DNA from: Lasiosphaeria ovina
Lineage: Eukaryota > Ascomycota > Sordariomycetes > Sordariales > Lasiosphaeriaceae
DNA length: 64,000 nt
Assembly: GCA_033439765.1 (NCBI GenBank)
Contig: JAULSN010000008.1
Location: 434,001-498,000 of the forward strand
Direction of reading: 5' to 3'
Part shown: positions 33,193-44,138 of the stretch, in pieces
How positions within the stretch are numbered: position 1 is the stretch's first letter
Layout: each line of letters begins with the position of its first letter
Program-made: the position numbers and the translations under genes
Notes under the pieces: generated by a model
Seen by the model: the letters and a program-made list of their open reading frames with translations, nothing else
Told to the model about the DNA's origin: nothing
Database searches by the model: none

Positions 33193-34311
33193 ATGGCCTC
33201 CAAAATCACCCTCTCCAACCCCAGCATCCCACCGGGCTCGCTGATCCTCGTGACGGGCGCCAACGGGCTGATCGCGTCGCACGCTGCCGACCAGCTGCTG
33301 GCCGCCGGCTACCGGGTGCGCGGCGCCGTCCGCAGCGCCGCCAAGAGCAGCTACCTGACGGAACTCTTCGCGGCACGGCACGGCCAGCACCCCCAATCCC
33401 CCCGGCTGTTCGAGCTGGTAGAGGTCCCCGACGTGACGGTGCCGGGGGCGTGGGACGCGGCGGTGCGCGGCGTTGCGGGGATCGCGCACGTGGTCGGCGC
33501 CGTCGAGATGTCGCCGCAGGACGCGGACGCGGCCGCCGCGGCGGAGCTGAAGTGGCAGGTGGCGCTGCTGGAGGCGGCGGCGCGCGAGGATTCCGTCAAG
33601 TCGTTTGCGCTGACGGCGTCGGCGTGGGCCGCGTGGACGCCCGACGCGGCGCGGCGCGGCGTGGTGCTGGGCGCGGACAGCTGGAACGACGAGGCCGTGG
33701 CGCTGGCCCGCGACGCGTCTGTCCCGCCGCAGGCCAAGGGCATGGCCGGGTTCATGGCGGTCAAGACACTGGTGGAGCGCGGCGTGTGGGAGTGGGTGCG
33801 ACGCACGAGGCCGGCGTTCGCCTTTAATACGCTGCTGCTTGATACCGTCATCGGCGAGGTGCTGGACCCGCGCCACCAGGGCATCCCGTCGACGGCCGGC
33901 ATGGTGCACTGGGTGTGGGAGGGCAAGCACGCGGCCATTCTGGATTCCATGGCGCCGCAGTGGCACGTCGACTGCCGCGACGCGGGGCGGCTGTTCGTGG
34001 CGGTGTTGGCGTCGTCGCCACTCGTGGATAGGGAGCGCGTCTTCGTGTTTGGCGCGCGGTACAGCTGGCGGAGGGTGTGGGAGGTCCTGCGCACGCTTTA
34101 CCCGGACCACGAGATGAAGGCGCCCAAGGAGACCGGGTGGGACCAGACCGAGGTGCCGAATGAGCGCGGTGAAGAGCTGCTTGGTAGGGTCGGGCAGACG
34201 AGCGGCTGGACGAGCTTGGAAGAGAGCGTGAAGAAGAATGCCGCGAGCTGGCTGCAGCTGGACGGCCCGGTTGCAGCAGACGAGAAATATATGCAGCTGA
34301 ACGGGAGCTAG
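33193..34311 (+). CDS. NAD-dependent epimerase/dehydratase family reductase
   Basis: Single-exon, 372 residues, of the extended short-chain dehydrogenase type close to dihydroflavonol reductase/ketoreductase-like fungal enzymes. The Rossmann motif is LVTGANGLIAS (Gly22, Gly25, Ala28), with RGAVRSAAK downstream favouring NADP. Substrate-side motifs include AHVVGAVEMSP and the strand FALTASAWAAW. The usual YxxxK catalytic pair is FMAVK here: Lys191 is kept but the Tyr position is Phe187, so redox catalysis may be altered or lost, or another Tyr may serve. The start is an ATG in good context (ACCACCATGGCC). No pathway neighbours indicate a substrate. Confidence 0.85.
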   Translation: MASKITLSNPSIPPGSLILVTGANGLIASHAADQLLAAGYRVRGAVRSAAKSSYLTELFAARHGQHPQSPRLFELVEVPDVTVPGAWDAAVRGVAGIAHVVGAVEMSPQDADAAAAAELKWQVALLEAAAREDSVKSFALTASAWAAWTPDAARRGVVLGADSWNDEAVALARDASVPPQAKGMAGFMAVKTLVERGVWEWVRRTRPAFAFNTLLLDTVIGEVLDPRHQGIPSTAGMVHWVWEGKHAAILDSMAPQWHVDCRDAGRLFVAVLASSPLVDRERVFVFGARYSWRRVWEVLRTLYPDHEMKAPKETGWDQTEVPNERGEELLGRVGQTSGWTSLEESVKKNAASWLQLDGPVAADEKYMQLNGS

Positions 34312-34476
34312 GGACGGGGTTTTGCCATTGCATGCGCGACAGCAAGACAACATTGGATGGCATGGCATGTATTGTCAACGGAAAAGGATAGAAGTGCGAA
34401 TTATTATATTAGCTTTTATCTGTCAAGACATAGGTGGCAAGGGGGATGGCGTGTGCTACTCGTACAGCGCCGGGCT

Positions 34477-34605
34477 CTAGGCGCAATATTTCTTGCAAAA
34501 GTCGCAAAGCATCTGTCCCGGCGAGATGTAGTCACCGCAATCGCACCTGCAGTCACAGGTCGCGACTGCAAGGTGGATGTCAACGGCGTGGCCGGTGGGA
34601 TACAT
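34477..34605 (-). CDS. Small Cys-rich open frame, doubtful
   Basis: A 42-codon frame (ATG at 34605) ends in a cluster of seven Cys: ATCDCRCDCGDY and CDFCKKYCA at the C-terminus. It sits convergent to the reductase. No signal peptide and no homologue known to me. It may be the last exon of a longer minus-strand gene or chance. Confidence 0.2.
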   Translation of the reverse strand: MYPTGHAVDIHLAVATCDCRCDCGDYISPGQMLCDFCKKYCA

Positions 34606-35262
34606 GGTGGGTGTGATGAAGGAGAACTGCGAAGATGAAAGATGACCTGGTAATGGCGTGACGTCGACCCAAGACGGCCAAGAGCTTGTGGTAATAATGC
34701 GGTTGCAGTTGCTTTGGAGAAACCAAGGCACGGACACCGACAGACTAGTTATAGGGATTGTCGGCCAAAGATCGGAGTGGTCTTTGTTGGCGCTGCTTTG
34801 TTCGAAACAAGAAGCCTTGTCAAGAGTCGAGGCGAAAATCTTGTCGAGCTTTGTCGGTTATGGAGGTGAAGAAAACGGAACAAAGGCGGGCCGTGGCACT
34901 CACAGCACGACCAGGTTGTGCATAATCTTATGATTGTCGTACACCAAACTATACGCTGCTGTTCTAACTGACAAATTGAGGCTGGCGGGAAGCTTTGCTC
35001 CGACGCCCCCAAGTGCCCTGCTCGCTCTCCGCTGTGGCTAGACAGAGAAACACCCTTGCAGGGTACCATGCCTGCCATATCTTCAAGATGAATGCTGCTC
35101 CCCAAAGTCTCGCAATAGACTGGCCGCCCTGTCTCGCGGCGCGGCATACGGGCAGCTAGTGTCTTGGACGACGTGACCGAGAGGGCCGGCGTGACTCTAC
35201 ACCGCTGAAGCCCCTCCTCGCCATATATATGTGTGTGTATATCTTGACTCTTTCCGCCATTC
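34606..35262. other. Intergenic, downstream of dynactin p25
   Basis: The open frames here are not protein-like. It likely includes the 3' UTR of the p25 gene, which reads towards it. Confidence 0.4.
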
Positions 35263-35928
35263 TCATGTGGGAACGGGATGTGGGTTGTTGCCGACCGTCT
35301 TGTATAGGTCTCTGAGCTCAAAGGCCTCGTGGCCGCCCTCGGGGACTTCGCCAATGACACGCGCGGGCTGGCCGGCAACGATGCTGAAGCTGGGTATGAC
35401 CATGTTGGGGGGGATGATGGAGTCGTCGAGGACGCGCACGTAGTCCTTGATGATGGCGAGCTCGCCGACGACGACGCGGGCGCCGATGTGGACGTGGCTG
35501 CCGACCGAGGCGGCCTGGACGACAGAGCCGTGGCCGACGAAGACGTGGTCGCCCATGCGCAGGGGCATGTAGGTGAAGGCGCCCTTATAGAGGCGGCCCG
35601 AGGGGCGGAGACAGCTGGCCCGGCTGAGGAAGCAGTAGCGCCCAATCGAGACGGCCGTGTTGTTAGCGGGGGGCCCCGACGACGACGCGGCCGATGCCGA
35701 CTGCACGGATCGCACGAGGTCGCCGCGGATCATGACTTCGGGCTGTATGACCGTCTTGCCGCCGAGCATGATGTTTTGGGTGCCGACGAGCGTCGCTTTG
35801 CGGGCCACCTTGTTGCCCGTGTCCTGCGCCCGCGCCCAAGCCGCGGTTAGCCAAGATAACTACCGGACCAGGTCTGCGTGTTTTCCTACCGTCTCAATGT
35901 ACTCGCCGCGCGGCGGTCGTCTCGACAT
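35263..35928 (-). CDS. DCTN5: Dynactin subunit p25 (subunit 5)
   Basis: Two exons, 35928-35890 and 35823-35263, with a 66-bp GT-AG intron, total 199 residues. The protein starts MSRRPPRGEYIET and continues DTGNKVARKATLVGTQNIML, matching the N-terminus of p25 (SEYIET..GN.V.R). It is a left-handed beta-helix of hexapeptide repeats: IMLGGKTVIQPEVMIRGDL, GDHVFVGHGSVVQAASVGS, HVHIGARVVVGELAIIKDY. A Ser/Ala-rich insert (SASAASSSG) between the RGDL and VSIGRYC turns is common in filamentous fungi. p25 sits at the pointed end of dynactin and, with p27, adapts dynein-dynactin to endosome cargo. Intact, conserved housekeeping gene. Confidence 0.93.
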
Positions 35929-36545
35929 CGTGGTAACTCGTGGGCTATGCTCGTGGAGTCTGGGGTGGGTAGTTCTTTTGTCGGCTATGCTTGCTCGAAG
36001 CTCTGCAATTGTTGAGGTAGGGCGGGCAGGTGACATGGAAAAGTCGCGGTTCGCGTTTGACAGCTGACGTTGAAGCTCCAAGCTCAAAGATGATCCACTT
36101 TCCCGCTGTGGGGGTCGGGTGCAAGGGTGCTTGCTTATGGGAGTAACGTTAGCTCTGACTGTTCCACAGCACGCTAATACAGCCCCGGTCGCTGGAATGT
36201 GGACACGGGATGACTTTTGTAACCACAACCAACACAGGGCACCGACAGAATTGACGACAACATCGGGGGAAAATATTGTATTCTGAACTATTCATCGCCA
36301 ACAAAGACACTGCACATCCACTGCTAGAACCATATTAATTAGATGACCCTTTTCTTGTCATTCTTGCCTCTCGTAAGTCGCAATCACACATTTCCCACGA
36401 GCCTCGGCGCTAACAAGTCACAACCTAAAGAGAGTTACTGTACGAGTACCTCGGTACGAATTAGAGCACTCCATTGGAAGAAAAGTCTAAACTGCCCTAG
36501 ACCCCAATAAAACAGTCCAATGTTCGCCATCCAAACGCAAACAGC
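35929..36545. other. Intergenic, p25 promoter side
   Basis: Nothing recognised beyond the likely p25 promoter. Confidence 0.4.
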
Positions 36546-39340
36546 CTACTTTCCTGGCGTATCCCGATAGGCCGGCGGCAGGAAGCCGTCGACGGCCGCC
36601 TTGATGCTGCATGGCCAGCGTGTGCGAGTGCGAGTGCCAGCGGTGGTACATACTGCGTATGGCCACCCATGACCCAGTAGCTGTCGAGCCGGCTCTGACG
36701 CTTCCACATGCCGCGGATCTCGCCCTCGACGTCAACACCCCACGTGCCATCCAACCTGGCAGCGATCTTACGGGGACCGGACCGAGCGGGGACCGAGCCT
36801 GCCCTCTGCAGCCGGCCCGTCGCCGCCCCCAAGAACCCCCCGCCGCCGTGTCGCGCACATTCTTGTCGCTGAACCCGGTGCACCAGATGACGGCGTCAGC
36901 GACCAGCTTGCTGCCGTCCGAGAAGCGCAGCCCCGTCGCCGTGAACGCGACGGGCTCGACGCCCACCGCCGCGCTCGGCCAGCAGCGCCGACCCGCCGAC
37001 GTCGATGTAGTGCCCACCGCCGCGCTCGATCAGATTGTGCAGGATGCTGGCGTCGGGGTGCGCGCTGTCGACCACGGGGAACCCCGCCGCTGCCACCGCG
37101 CGGTACCGCTCCGGCTCCCGCGCCGCCATGGCCGCGAACCAGCCCCGCGCGAAGGCGCGGTTGGCTCGGACGGCTTGACATCGACGACGGTCAAAACGTT
37201 GGCCACCGCCGACTTAACCACCAACTGACCCACCCACCTTTGCCATACAGATGGACACGGGCAGCGGCAAGACTCGGGTGTAAGCTCTGTCCGGCAACCG
37301 CCTGCTCTACCGTCTTCTCTGTGGTCTGCGCTCAAGTCTGCTCCAGTGCCTTGCTTCGAATCATGGCCGAACTCGAACGGAGTGAAAAGGTTCGTCAGAA
37401 CTCTCGCGCCAAAGGCCTTGTCATTGTTTGTCCCGTTCCTCGTGCTCTAACTGGGTTAGCATGCTGGGCTAGTGGTCTCGGTCGATCGGGAACTGGTACC
37501 GGCCGACTGGGGTGGCACACGGTCGCCCATAGCCGGCATCTGGCGGCCATTCTCTCTGCTGTTGACCAGCTGCCTGCCAGAGAAGCTGGATCTGGATGTT
37601 TCCAGAGCAAGCAGCATGCTCTGGCGCATATAATTGCCTGGGGTTGGGAAAGGCCTTTGATGGTAGCACGACAGTGGTCTTGAACTTGATAAGGGGGTGG
37701 GTCCGGTTGTGCGTGTTAGCCGGGCTCGCCTCACAGTTGGCGCAGAAGTCGGTCGAGGGCGAGGTGCTGATGGAGGAGCGCCTGAGGTGCCCGTCCATGC
37801 ATGCCGGCATCGTGTTGAACTGCCGGTCTGCTATTGCTGCGCCGTGGATGTCGTAGGCGCCCGTGGCGTGCGGGTCGAAGACGTAATCAGCCGGTAGTAG
37901 GTAGGTAGGTGAGCGAACGACTATGGTTGTGTTGAGGCCGGCCGAGTGGCAGTCGCCCAGCACGTCGAACGCCGTGTTGGCTGAGCCGATGACTGGCACC
38001 GACTGATTCGTTCGAAGGACTGCGGTTAGCGCGGAGGAAGGCTGGTTGGACGGCTGGTTGCAAGACTTGCCTTGGCCCCGCCGTCCCTCAGCTTGTCGTC
38101 ATTCTTGTATGCCACCGAGTGGATGCTGACGCCCTTGTACAGGCTGCTGTCGGCCATCGGGGGGAGGTACGGCTTCTGCGACGAGATTCCTGTTGCTTGC
38201 ACGACGTGCTTGGCGAGGGCTGTACGCTAGCCATCAGGGGTCTCGAACCGCATTTCCCACTGCTTCTTTTCCGGGTCGTAGGTTGTAGACCGCATCGTGG
38301 CCGATCCGGTGAACAGGCCAACGACTTACACAAGAAGGGCAGCTCGCAGGACGAAGTCGGGAGATGGAATCGCATGCTGTCATATCGGAGAGCCCAGTTA
38401 TCTCCTAGCCGGGCATTCCGCTCCACCATGATGCTTTCAACGCCGAGAGCCTTGAGGCGCGCGGCGAGAGTGATCGCACTGGAGCCAACAGAGGTGGCGG
38501 ATGTCAGCCTCAACCGTGCATACACTTGCAGGCTTTGATCGGCTCCTTACTTACGCATTCCCGCCCCCGATAATGAGGACATCCGTCTCGATCGTCCCGA
38601 GACCGTCGAGCTGTCTGTCTGGGGACTGGAGTAGTGACTCGCCCTCGGACTGCACGTCGAAGTTGTCTAGCACGGTGACCAGAACCCAAATCTTCCACTC
38701 GACTACCCCGTCTGTTTTGACGGGCACTAGTAGCATGCTTCCGCTCGCCGTGGCAGCTGGCGAGGTTGTCTTGAAGGCAATCGGACACGACATGAATTGC
38801 TACGTTGGTTAAAATTGTTGTCAAGCCGATGCTCTCACTAGCATGTATCTGCCGCCAACAGGGGCTGCTGCTTACCAGAGTCTCCGACACGGGGATGTAG
38901 CGCGCATCTGCCTGGAGCTTGAACCCCTCAGGCACACCCCTCAGCGCCTCGGTCTCCAAGAGGCTCGCGGCGATGACGGCGGGCGTGGTGAAGCTGCGCA
39001 GGTGGTACGTCAACGCCAGCTGGTCGCGCCAGTGCGCCTGCTCGGCCAGGAGGCAGCTCGCGAGCGCCGCGGCATCGCCAGCGGCCACGGCGGCGTTGAA
39101 CGCGCTCAGCACCGCGGCCGCCCGCCGGCTTGGCGCGTCGCCCGCCATGGAAGCGGGGTCGACTGTCCCGGCGGCAACGACGGGCAGCGGCTGCTGCGCC
39201 ATCATTGTGCGCAGATCGCCCCGTGGCGGGTAGTCGCCCTCGTGCGCGGGAGGGACTTGGCTGACTGTTTCTATGTGTCAGTATGGCCTTGAGATTTATC
39301 ATCTGTCTGTGAGTCGAGTTGGAGGCTCACCGGAACCCAT
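36546..39340 (-). pseudogene. Flavin-containing monooxygenase gene, heavily damaged
   Basis: Exons read right to left: 39340-39331 (MGS), 39264-38876 (SnoaL-like helical N-terminus), 38799-38555 (ends DVLIIGGGN, FAD-binding glycine motif), 38478 onward (AARLKALGVESIMVERNARLGDNW, DSMRFHLPTSSCELPF). After LPFL the expected segment before YDPEKKQWEMRF is missing; an in-frame TAG lies at 38229-38231. Then come VQATGISSQKPYLPP, a possible GC-AG intron near 38070-38000, and VIGSANTAFDVLGDCHSAGL (NADPH motif). About 600 bp of unrelated sequence (about 37185-37775) separates this from REPERYRAVAAAGFPVVDS and ERGGGHYIDVGG. The C-terminal end (DAVIWCTGFSDKNVRDTAA, WKRQSRLDSYWVMGG, LPPAYRDTPGK) needs at least three frame changes. 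Not functional as it stands. Confidence 0.8.
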
Positions 39341-40080
39341 GTTGAATGTTTCAAGACCGTGAAAGGTAGGAAGGGGAAATAATTGGCATGCAGCGTTGCG
39401 GACAGATTTGGTTTACTTGGGAATCGGACGAGAATATTTAACGACAGGACCAAAACTTACTCCTCTTTGTATCCCCCTCTCGAGTCCAGCGGTCCTTATC
39501 ATGGCTTCTTGTTTGCGGATTGGCTGATTCAGCAGACTGCATGTTGATTGCCCAGACAATACGCCTGCGAAGGGTTCAAAGTGTGCCACTCTGTCGGGAT
39601 TCCGGGATGCCGAATGCCTGAGCTCACACCCAGCACGCCTCGTCCAACTCCAGCATGCCCCGTTCACCCCTTCCCAAGCGCGCGGGTGGCTTGCATCACT
39701 GGTTTGGCCATCGTTATCTTTGCTGAATGAGGCGCACGAACAAATCTCGCCGGTCGAAGGGAATCCCTTCTGGGCTTTGCCGCAACCGGCCACTCGCGCC
39801 CCGCAGGATCGGGGTCGTCGGCTGGCGAGAGGGGGTGCTGGGGTGCTGCACGTTACACCCGCCGGCCATTTCGGCCTATTCGCTTCGGCGGAGATAAACG
39901 GGCTTCAAGCCCCGAATTCTGTCGCGTGCATTGTGTTGCGCTGCACTGCCGGTGTGATTGACCCATGTTGCAGACCTGATCATTCGACTCCTCACTAGCG
40001 ACCTACGTAGTGGAGGGCTATTACTGAGGCGTTGTTGACTATTGTCCGACTTAGCGAATCACCGGCCCGGCTCTAGTCCG
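39341..40080. other. Intergenic, nothing recognised
   Basis: No gene or element seen. GC-rich stretch near 39780-39860. Confidence 0.4.
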
Positions 40081-40429
40081 AGACTTTGACGTCGGTCCGG
40101 CTCACGGCTGAGCGGCATGTCACTGGGAGTGCCGGGTTTAACGGCAGGCCGGTGTTGGGTGTGGCCAAAAGGGGTATTAAGGTGCTCGAAGGAGTTACGG
40201 CGATAGATGGGCCAGGTGGCGTTCCTCCCGTGCAGAGTAACGGATGACGTTCGAGTTGAAACCGAAAACGGTGTCTAGTTGCGAGCACGAGCTTGGTGTA
40301 ACGTGACTCTTGTCCAGTGAAAGGTGGGTAGGAAGGCAAATTAGTGAGACATGTCTGTTTCGCAGGCCGGGGTTCATTTCGCGAGATGTCGGTATCCTTC
40401 GTTGCCTGTGTTGTTGGCAACACCTCTTT

Positions 40430-41608
40430 AGGATGTGCTCAATCTCGGCCTTCAGAGCCTTATTTTCGCGCCTGAGCCTAGCCAACTAAAAGTCCTTGTG
40501 GCTGAATGCCTTCCTGACCTTCCTGAATACGTGATGATGTGCCCTACGAGCCGGGGAGCTTATGTTGATTTTAGCTAGGGCAATAGTTAGGTCCGCGACC
40601 TTGTGGGGGGTCTTCCAAGTGCCGTAATCGTCAAGCAAGTCTTGTTGTTGGTGAGCCGCATCCCGGGCTTCTTCCAGGGCGGCTGAAGCGGTATTGGTGA
40701 TGAATGTGCCGGTAGGTAAGGAAGCTGAATGTTGTTTTGGAAGCATACCTACATATATTCATCAGTTGTATGACTGCCGTGGCCGTCAACGATGAGGAGC
40801 CGGCGTTCGTTGTTCTTTGTGCCGGTGTTAGGAAGGAAGACCTTATGAAGCCATTCCAAGGCAGCGGCATCGTCAATCCAGCCTTTTTCCTGGCTGGTGA
40901 AGCTCCAGCCTTCAAAAGAACCCATATTCGTTGGGTAGTGCAGTTGTTGTAAGGTTTTACCCATCATGATCACCAAAGGAGGTAACGCTCTGCCCGTTGC
41001 AGAGATGCATTCCACGAAGGTAGTCCAATTCCGTGATCCGGGCTGCTTTTTGATCAGGGCTCTATGTTCAGCACCGCCGAGAACCGTGCCGTTGGCACCC
41101 TGGCCTTCTTGAAGGCCAGTCTCGTCTTTACTCCAACGGTTCTCCGGCTTGATCAGGCGGACTGCCGGGAGGGCCAGGTAGTTGAACCAAGCCGTGATAA
41201 TTGGTGCCGTGGCGCTGTTGATGCGGGCTGAATCTATGCGCTGGGCTCGCTGGGTCCGTATTGACGGGTTCCGGGCCAGGAAGCCGCGCAACCACTTCGG
41301 TCCTACGCAGTCCAGCTTCCCTCCCTCCACGGCTAGCCGGCGGGCGAACTCCCGGACCTGCGCATGCGTCGGAGGCATGCCGAGAGCGCCTTGAAAGAGG
41401 ATCCACTCGGCCAGCCGGGCTTCCGTAGCGTGCGTAAGGCCCTGCATGTGTTCGAATGCAATATGGCGCGATTTGTGGCCTGGCAGACGGTGGCGAAGAG
41501 AGGACCTTGGAACGCCACATTCCAGAGCCGCGCGGGCACTCGCACCGGAATGCCTTCGTGCACCTTTTGCATCGCCTGCAGCATTTCCAGTTCGTTGTAT
41601 TCAGGCAT
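40430..41608 (-). pseudogene. Fot/pogo-type transposase (Tc1/mariner superfamily), degenerate
   Basis: An ATG at 41608 starts MPEYNELEMLQAMQKVHEGI, an HTH (psq-like) domain; the frame shifts near 41515. The next frame (41447-40749) has a CENP-B-type second HTH (EWILFQGALGMPPTHAQVREFA.. GPKWLRGFLARNP) and the DDE core: SKDETG (first Asp), then LLIVDGHGSHT (second Asp). After DEYM there is a TAG, and YLPAHSS is followed directly by tail sequence, so the block with the third catalytic Asp is deleted. The tail (VARLRRENKALKAEIEHILKR) is the coiled coil usual for this family. No terminal inverted repeats or TA duplications could be fixed. Confidence 0.75.
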
Positions 41609-42131
41609 CGTTCGAAAGGGCACTCAAAGAGCTGTCGTTTGCAGTAGAAATGAAGGAATTTGGTGTTGTTTTGGGGAAGTTGCGGTGTGTTGAAGAAAAA
41701 ATAGGTCATCACATTTGGTGTAAGTGCATGGTGGCTTGCGCAGGGGCCAAAAGTGGGCGTGGCCAAAATAGGTAGGTATGGTCAACTTATGGTGGAGTCT
41801 GGGACTCTAGATGAAGAAGAATGAAGGCGCAAGTTGACGTGGGAGATTTACCGTAGTCAAGGACTTCAAAGTCAAATTGTGGGTTCCACAGTAATCACAG
41901 CCCTAAGCCAATAATACCGTTGGAGAGAAGAGATCGGGGCGGTCAGAATGGTATGTAGAAAGCGAGGATTGAAGGAATGGTTGAGTTATTGATATAGAAG
42001 AAAGAAAGAAGTGTGGGAAAAGGAGGGAGGGAAGCTCCTTATATACACACAAAAATCCACGCACATCTGAAAATTCTACATGTTCCAAAAACAAGCCCTA
42101 AAGGCCAGTTGGCCTTTATTTCCCTTCTGTT
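41609..42131. other. Flank of the pogo relic, purine-rich
   Basis: A purine-rich stretch (about 41930-42030) and no coding potential. The motif GGGYGTGGCCAAAA occurs here (41757) and in the same orientation at 40160, possibly the two ends of the pogo element, although terminal repeats should be inverted. Confidence 0.3.
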
Positions 42132-42139
42132 ATTAGAAA

Positions 42140-42718
42140 GAGAAAGTTTACTCGGACCGTAGAAAACGTCTATTCGGACCGTAGTGTACAAAAAGTGACT
42201 TGCGCGCTGGACGAAGCTAGCACATCGCAACTCCAGATCAATTCCTAGAGGCCATATGCGGTCGCACCACAATTATACGGCATTAGACACTATTCGTGTA
42301 CTGCCCGGGCAGTCTTTGACTGCGTTAATGCCAAATGGGGAAGTCAAAGTCTGCATTGACAGGGCAGTCAAAGGCTGCATTGATAGGGCAGCCAAAGGCT
42401 GTGTTGACAGGGCGCTAGGAAAAAGGGAGGGCATTCGCATGCCCGGGAAACTTCGACGTACTTGCGTAGCGATAACATCGCATTGTTGTTGTGGCTCAAT
42501 TGACGATGAGTTGGTTGGATTTGGCGGATTTGGCGATGGCCTCAATTGTAGATTGAAGCTGCATTGTATCGACTATTTGAAGATGAGCGGGTTAGCCATC
42601 CATCTATTGTTTTTTTAGCGGGCAACACAGGGATTTCGCTGGGCTAGTGGGATTTTTAGGTACTTTTTGTACAGTACGGTTCGAATAGACGTTTCCTACG
42701 GTCCGAGTAGACTTTCTC
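42140..42718. mobile_element. 579-bp MITE of MULE type
   Basis: Terminal inverted repeats of about 57 bp (42140-42196 and 42662-42718, about 4 mismatches) start GAGAAAGT. They are flanked by an exact 8-bp duplication, ATTAGAAA (42132-42139 and 42719-42726). The TIR has ACCGTAG at positions 17-23 and 39-45, the same places as in the MULE at 27353-30588. No transposase is encoded. Inside are three 24-bp tandem units (42343-42414) and a reading frame through them that is probably not a gene. Confidence 0.88.
42343..42414 (+). repeat. 24-bp tandem repeat inside the MITE, 3 units
   Basis: Units start GTCAAAGTCTGCATTGACAG and variants at 42343, 42367 and 42391, each 24 bp. In frame they would encode CIDRAVKG-like octapeptides. 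Confidence 0.85.
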
Positions 42719-42726
42719 ATTAGAAA

Positions 42727-44138
42727 GAGTATATTATTAGCTTTTTTCTTTAGTCGAGGTGCCTCGGCCTAGCAGTACGATTTTGACGATTTCTTCGTGG
42801 CCGAGTGCCTCAGAATAGGGGCAACTTGCATATGGTAACTCTGAGGCCCTAATTTGTACATAAATTAGCCAAAAGTCATGGCCGGCGCCCAGTTGCCTGA
42901 GTAATCCGTTAAATCCTGATTTGTTGATATGTTGATACATTTCCTTGTTGTTGAGTCCATAAATCTACCTAGCCAGCAGGAAGGCCTGCAAAGGCCACCT
43001 AGCTTGTCTAGACTTGAAGCCACCGGCATGTGAGAGTGTAAATAGTGTTATTTTTACTTTGTCGGGCTTCCTTGGGGCCCTGTATGCCGTTGGGTAGCTG
43101 CCAGGACATACGGCATTTTACCATACAAAAAGCCATGACCCCCAGGGGGGTACGCCGATTTTTTAGATGGGGTACCCAGATCAAAGCTCCTTTGCAATGT
43201 GTCACATGAACACCCGCTCATGCGAGTCCCGGCATTGGGGTGCTGTGATTACACGCTCAAGGCTCTCAGCAGCCACACAACTTCTCAGCTTCCGACTTCC
43301 CTGCATACACGCCCGCATTGACCTCATCAATGTTGCCCAAGCGCAGTGCACGCCATTTTAGCTGTGCAGCCGGGTACCTTTCTAGAAATGTCAAAAGTTC
43401 CGTTCTGTTTGGCTTTTCTATCGACTGGCTGAACTTGACTCTTGAGTCGAGAATCAGGGTTACAGGAAGACAATGCCTGACCGAAAGATAAGAGGCAGAA
43501 GAACGGCACTGAAAGGCCAGAGCAAAGTGTGACCGTGTGACGACGGACAAGAGCCATAGTGTTGGTTCGTCTCAGGGTCGATGAGCAATCTCGGGCTTTC
43601 CGCGGCGAACCGCGGCTGCAAGTCCAAGGCAGGTGCCGGCGGCCGTGATATCTGAGCCCGCCTCTGCATATGAAGATCGGAACAATGCTTTCGGTGTGGC
43701 TCTGCGGCACGTGAAATCGCACCCCCAATCGCGACAAATGCGATTGGGCCTTCCAAAAGCGGCCCCGGCCAACGCCATCCACATTCGGTCAACAAGTGCA
43801 CCCCGAACCATGCTTACACAGTAATCGGTTTCTGGGATCTATAACCAGGTTATCGGAAGCCTAAGAGGCTAGCTGGCCAATCATGCACGCGACGCGGGCA
43901 CCTAGGTGACATCCCGGCGCTGCCAAGGTTTGGGGTCTCCTGCCACCGAGCCGTGTGCAAAAAGGGGGGGCCAAGGGTATGTTGGACGGTGAAGAGTGTG
44001 GCATTTCAGGTTTCCTTCAAGTGCGGGGACTTGTCGCATTTTCTTCCACTTGACGCATCAGTTAACCGCATCAGTCGGATCGAGTTCTAGCTCGAGTTGC
44101 GGCTCTGCCTCGACGTTGTGTACTCTGATGCTGCCAGC
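42727..44138. other. Gene-free stretch before the rhodopsin-like gene
   Basis: Overlapping open frames between 43260 and 43820 on both strands show no recognisable protein. The text TTTTACCATACA (about 43118) recalls the inner part of the MULE TIR. Confidence 0.35.

Noticed and set aside
34749..35645. 298-codon frame overlapping dynactin p25
   Set aside because: Ser/Pro-rich shadow; the p25 exons fully explain the sequence.
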